Shown here: piece after piece, positions 6,879-8,177 of the stretch
Layout of the letters: each line of letters begins with the position of its first letter
Numbering within the stretch: position 1 is the stretch's first letter
From: Oligosphaeraceae bacterium
GTDB lineage: Bacteria; Verrucomicrobiota; Lentisphaeria; Oligosphaerales; Oligosphaeraceae
Reading direction: 5' to 3'
Length of the DNA: 8,177 bases
Assembly: GCA_012515455.1 (NCBI GenBank)
Contig: JAAYYJ010000363.1
Location: 1-8,177, forward strand
Program-made: the position numbers and the translations under genes
The notes under the pieces: generated by a model
Told to the model about the DNA's origin: nothing
Seen by the model: the letters and a program-made list of their open reading frames with translations, nothing else
Databases searched by the model: none

Positions 6879-7964
6879 ATGACCAGACAGCAAAACAGTG
6901 AAACCGGAAACCACAGAATCTTTCTGTGGTTTGGCCTTGACGTGTCGAAGAATTCCTTCACTGCAGCGTTCCACAATGGCATTGACGGAAAGACCATTGT
7001 CAAGTCAGGACCCGAATTTACCTCCAATCTGGCCGGGGTACGTCAGTTTCTTAAGTGGCGCGACACGATTCTTAAGAAAGCCCAAGGTGAGATGGCATTG
7101 ACGGACGCACTGGTGATGGAAGCCACCGGCCACTATTCCACCAAACTGGCGAAGCTGCTGCTGAAGGGCAACGGAAATTTGCGCATTTCCATCTGCAATG
7201 CCTGCTCTGTATCACACTATCTGCGCAGCCACAAGGCCGACAAGTCGGACCGCCAGGACGCGGAATTCATCGCCAGGTACGGTCAGGATGCACAACCGAA
7301 AGCCTGGACGCCGAAAGCGTCCGAAGTCGAAGTGCTGCGAGAACTGCTCAAACAACGCCAGGTATACACAAACATGCGCAGTGAACTGAAGAATCGCGCC
7401 GACAGCCTGGCTTGTCCGGAAGTCGCGGCCGAAAACCGCAAGATGATCAAATTTCTGGACGAAAGATTGAAAAAACTGGACGAAGAGATTCGCAAGGCTG
7501 CACAGGCGGCTGCAGAAATGAAAGAGGAAATCTCCCTGATGACCACTGTTCCTGGAGTGGCACTTCTCTCAGCAGCCACTATCTATGCTGAATTGGGGTC
7601 CCTCAAACAGTACACCCGCAACCAGCTTTCTGCAATGTCAGGGGGCTGCCCGATCAATCGTCAGTCAGGAGTCTCTCTGCATTCCAGTCGCATCTCCAGA
7701 CGAGGTTCAGCAGAGCTGCGACGCATCCTTTTCCTGGACAGCTTTCAAGGGATCCAGCAGATACCCGCGCTGGCAGAACTGCACGCCAGATTACTGACGA
7801 GACCGGAATCGAGCAAAATGACCGCTCGCTGCGCCTGCATGCGCAAGCAGTTGATGATACTGAGAGGTATCGTGGTTTCCGGAAAACCTTTCGACAAAAC
7901 CTTCAAATCGATCAGTCAGGCCAAACATGCAGAACCAGCGAAAAAATGTGAAAAATCGGCTTGA
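6879..7964 (+). CDS. IS110-family transposase (DEDD recombinase)
   Basis: This is a 361-residue bridge-RNA-guided recombinase that moves the element. The N-terminal RuvC-like DEDD domain shows D21 (GLDVSKNSF), E81 (MEATGHYS), D124 and D127 (KSDRQDAEFIARYG). A coiled-coil stretch follows at about 182-215. The C-terminal Tnp_20 domain starts near TTVPGVALLSAATI (222-235) and carries RQSG at 261-264, where S263 is the likely nucleophilic serine, then SRISRRGSAELRR. All hallmark residues are present and there is no stop or frameshift, so the protein looks functional. ATG 6879 is chosen because AGGAG lies 6 nt upstream (6868-6872); the in-frame TTG at 6873 directly abuts that site. The bridge RNA ends about 28 nt upstream. 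The stop codon TGA (7962-7964) overlaps the -35 box of the junction promoter. Confidence 0.96.
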   Translation: MTRQQNSETGNHRIFLWFGLDVSKNSFTAAFHNGIDGKTIVKSGPEFTSNLAGVRQFLKWRDTILKKAQGEMALTDALVMEATGHYSTKLAKLLLKGNGNLRISICNACSVSHYLRSHKADKSDRQDAEFIARYGQDAQPKAWTPKASEVEVLRELLKQRQVYTNMRSELKNRADSLACPEVAAENRKMIKFLDERLKKLDEEIRKAAQAAAEMKEEISLMTTVPGVALLSAATIYAELGSLKQYTRNQLSAMSGGCPINRQSGVSLHSSRISRRGSAELRRILFLDSFQGIQQIPALAELHARLLTRPESSKMTARCACMRKQLMILRGIVVSGKPFDKTFKSISQAKHAEPAKKCEKSA

Positions 7965-7966
7965 CT
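7961..7966 (+). promoter_or_regulatory. -35 half of the circular-junction promoter (right end)
   Basis: TTGACT matches the -35 consensus at 5 of 6 and overlaps the transposase stop codon. The 15 bases to the element end plus the first two bases of the left end give a 17-bp spacer to TATGTT. The promoter would exist only in the excised circle or in tandem copies, and would drive the bridge RNA there. Confidence 0.7.
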
Positions 7967-7981
7967 TTTAACACATCATCT

Positions 7982-8075
7982 CCAAATGCCGTGTTCGCCT
8001 TCTTAATGCGGCGGTGCGGACCCGGGGGTGCGGCTGCAACAAAAAGTCCTTGTCGCTATATGCATGCTCCCAGCC
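7982..8075. other. Right flank of the insertion sequence, no gene seen
   Basis: The first bases (CCAAATG) complete the interrupted dispersed repeat. The remaining GC-rich sequence has no open frame of note. The last bases of the window, 8141-8177, also show nothing recognisable. Confidence 0.5.
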
Positions 8076-8140
8076 TTGTCCAGCCGCAGGGTGGATTTGG
8101 AGTGCGAGAGCTTGCTCGCGCTTTGGCTGCGGCTGGACAA
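8076..8140. repeat. 14-bp inverted repeat enclosing dispersed repeat copy 3
   Basis: TTGTCCAGCCGCAG (8076-8089) and CTGCGGCTGGACAA (8127-8140) are exact reverse complements around a 37-bp centre. Inside lies the conserved start of the dispersed repeat: ATTTGGAGTGCG at 8095-8106, palindrome GCGAGAGC-TT-GCTCGCGC with one mismatch pair, then TTTGGCTGCGG to about 8132. The usual second hairpin is absent and the right arm takes its place. This may be a decayed or rebuilt copy. Confidence 0.8.
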
Positions 8141-8177
8141 CGCCAGAAGCTACATCATCGCCTCCGATTCACCTCTA

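Larger units (their letters stand above)
6494..7981 (+). mobile_element. Complete IS110-family insertion sequence with bridge RNA
   Basis: The element is 1,488 bp, counting one copy of the CT core, and has no terminal inverted repeats, as is usual for IS110. It comprises a 385-bp left non-coding end, an intact transposase gene and a 17-bp right end. The boundaries were set by guide matching. Bridge RNA bases 6720-6728 equal the left flank plus core (6485-6493). Bases 6792-6800 equal the right end plus core (7973-7981). CT is therefore present at both junctions (6492-6493 and 7980-7981). Deleting the element restores an uninterrupted copy of the dispersed palindromic repeat. A non-coding RNA upstream rather than downstream of the gene places it with the IS110 group rather than IS1111. 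Confidence 0.93.

Overview
The window has two unrelated halves. Positions 1-5274 carry a minus-strand sugar-uptake operon. Positions 5275-8177 are gene-poor, repeat-rich DNA holding one complete plus-strand IS110-family insertion sequence. The host is most likely a member of the PVC superphylum, Lentisphaerota/Verrucomicrobiota-like. This is inferred from the solute-binding-protein/permease fusion, a MalG-type permease with a very large extracytoplasmic insert, a six-hairpin-type glycosidase, weak Shine-Dalgarno use and dispersed palindromic repeats. No marker gene in the window proves it.

Operon, read right to left. The first gene (2599-5274) fuses a secreted sugar-binding protein to a MalF-type permease. 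The second (392-2542) is a MalG-type permease whose first external loop is about 465 residues instead of a few dozen. The third (1-381, cut by the window edge) is the N-terminus of a GH95-like glycosidase. Together they would capture, import and trim an oligosaccharide. No ATPase is present, so one must come from elsewhere, as with shared MsmK/UgpC-type subunits. Upstream lies about 280 bp of leader, then four perfect-length 65-bp tandem repeats (5560-5819) that run directly into an array of twelve degenerate 10-bp repeats (5811-5930).

Mobile element, 6494-7981. The transposase (6879-7964) is an intact DEDD/Tnp_20 IS110 recombinase. Upstream of it a roughly 180-nt structured RNA (6671-6850) folds as a 5' stem-loop, a target-binding loop and a donor-binding loop, the architecture of an IS110 bridge RNA. 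Its guides can be read directly. Nine nt of the first loop (6720-6728) equal the left flank plus CT core (6485-6493). Nine nt of the second loop (6792-6800) equal the right end plus core (7973-7981). These matches fix both element boundaries to the base. Circularising the element would join a -35 box at 7961-7966 to a -10 box at 6496-6501 with 17-bp spacing.

Target. Removing the element rebuilds a bipartite palindromic repeat. Two further copies lie at 6308-6361 and 8095-8135, so the element has used a dispersed genomic palindrome as its landing site.
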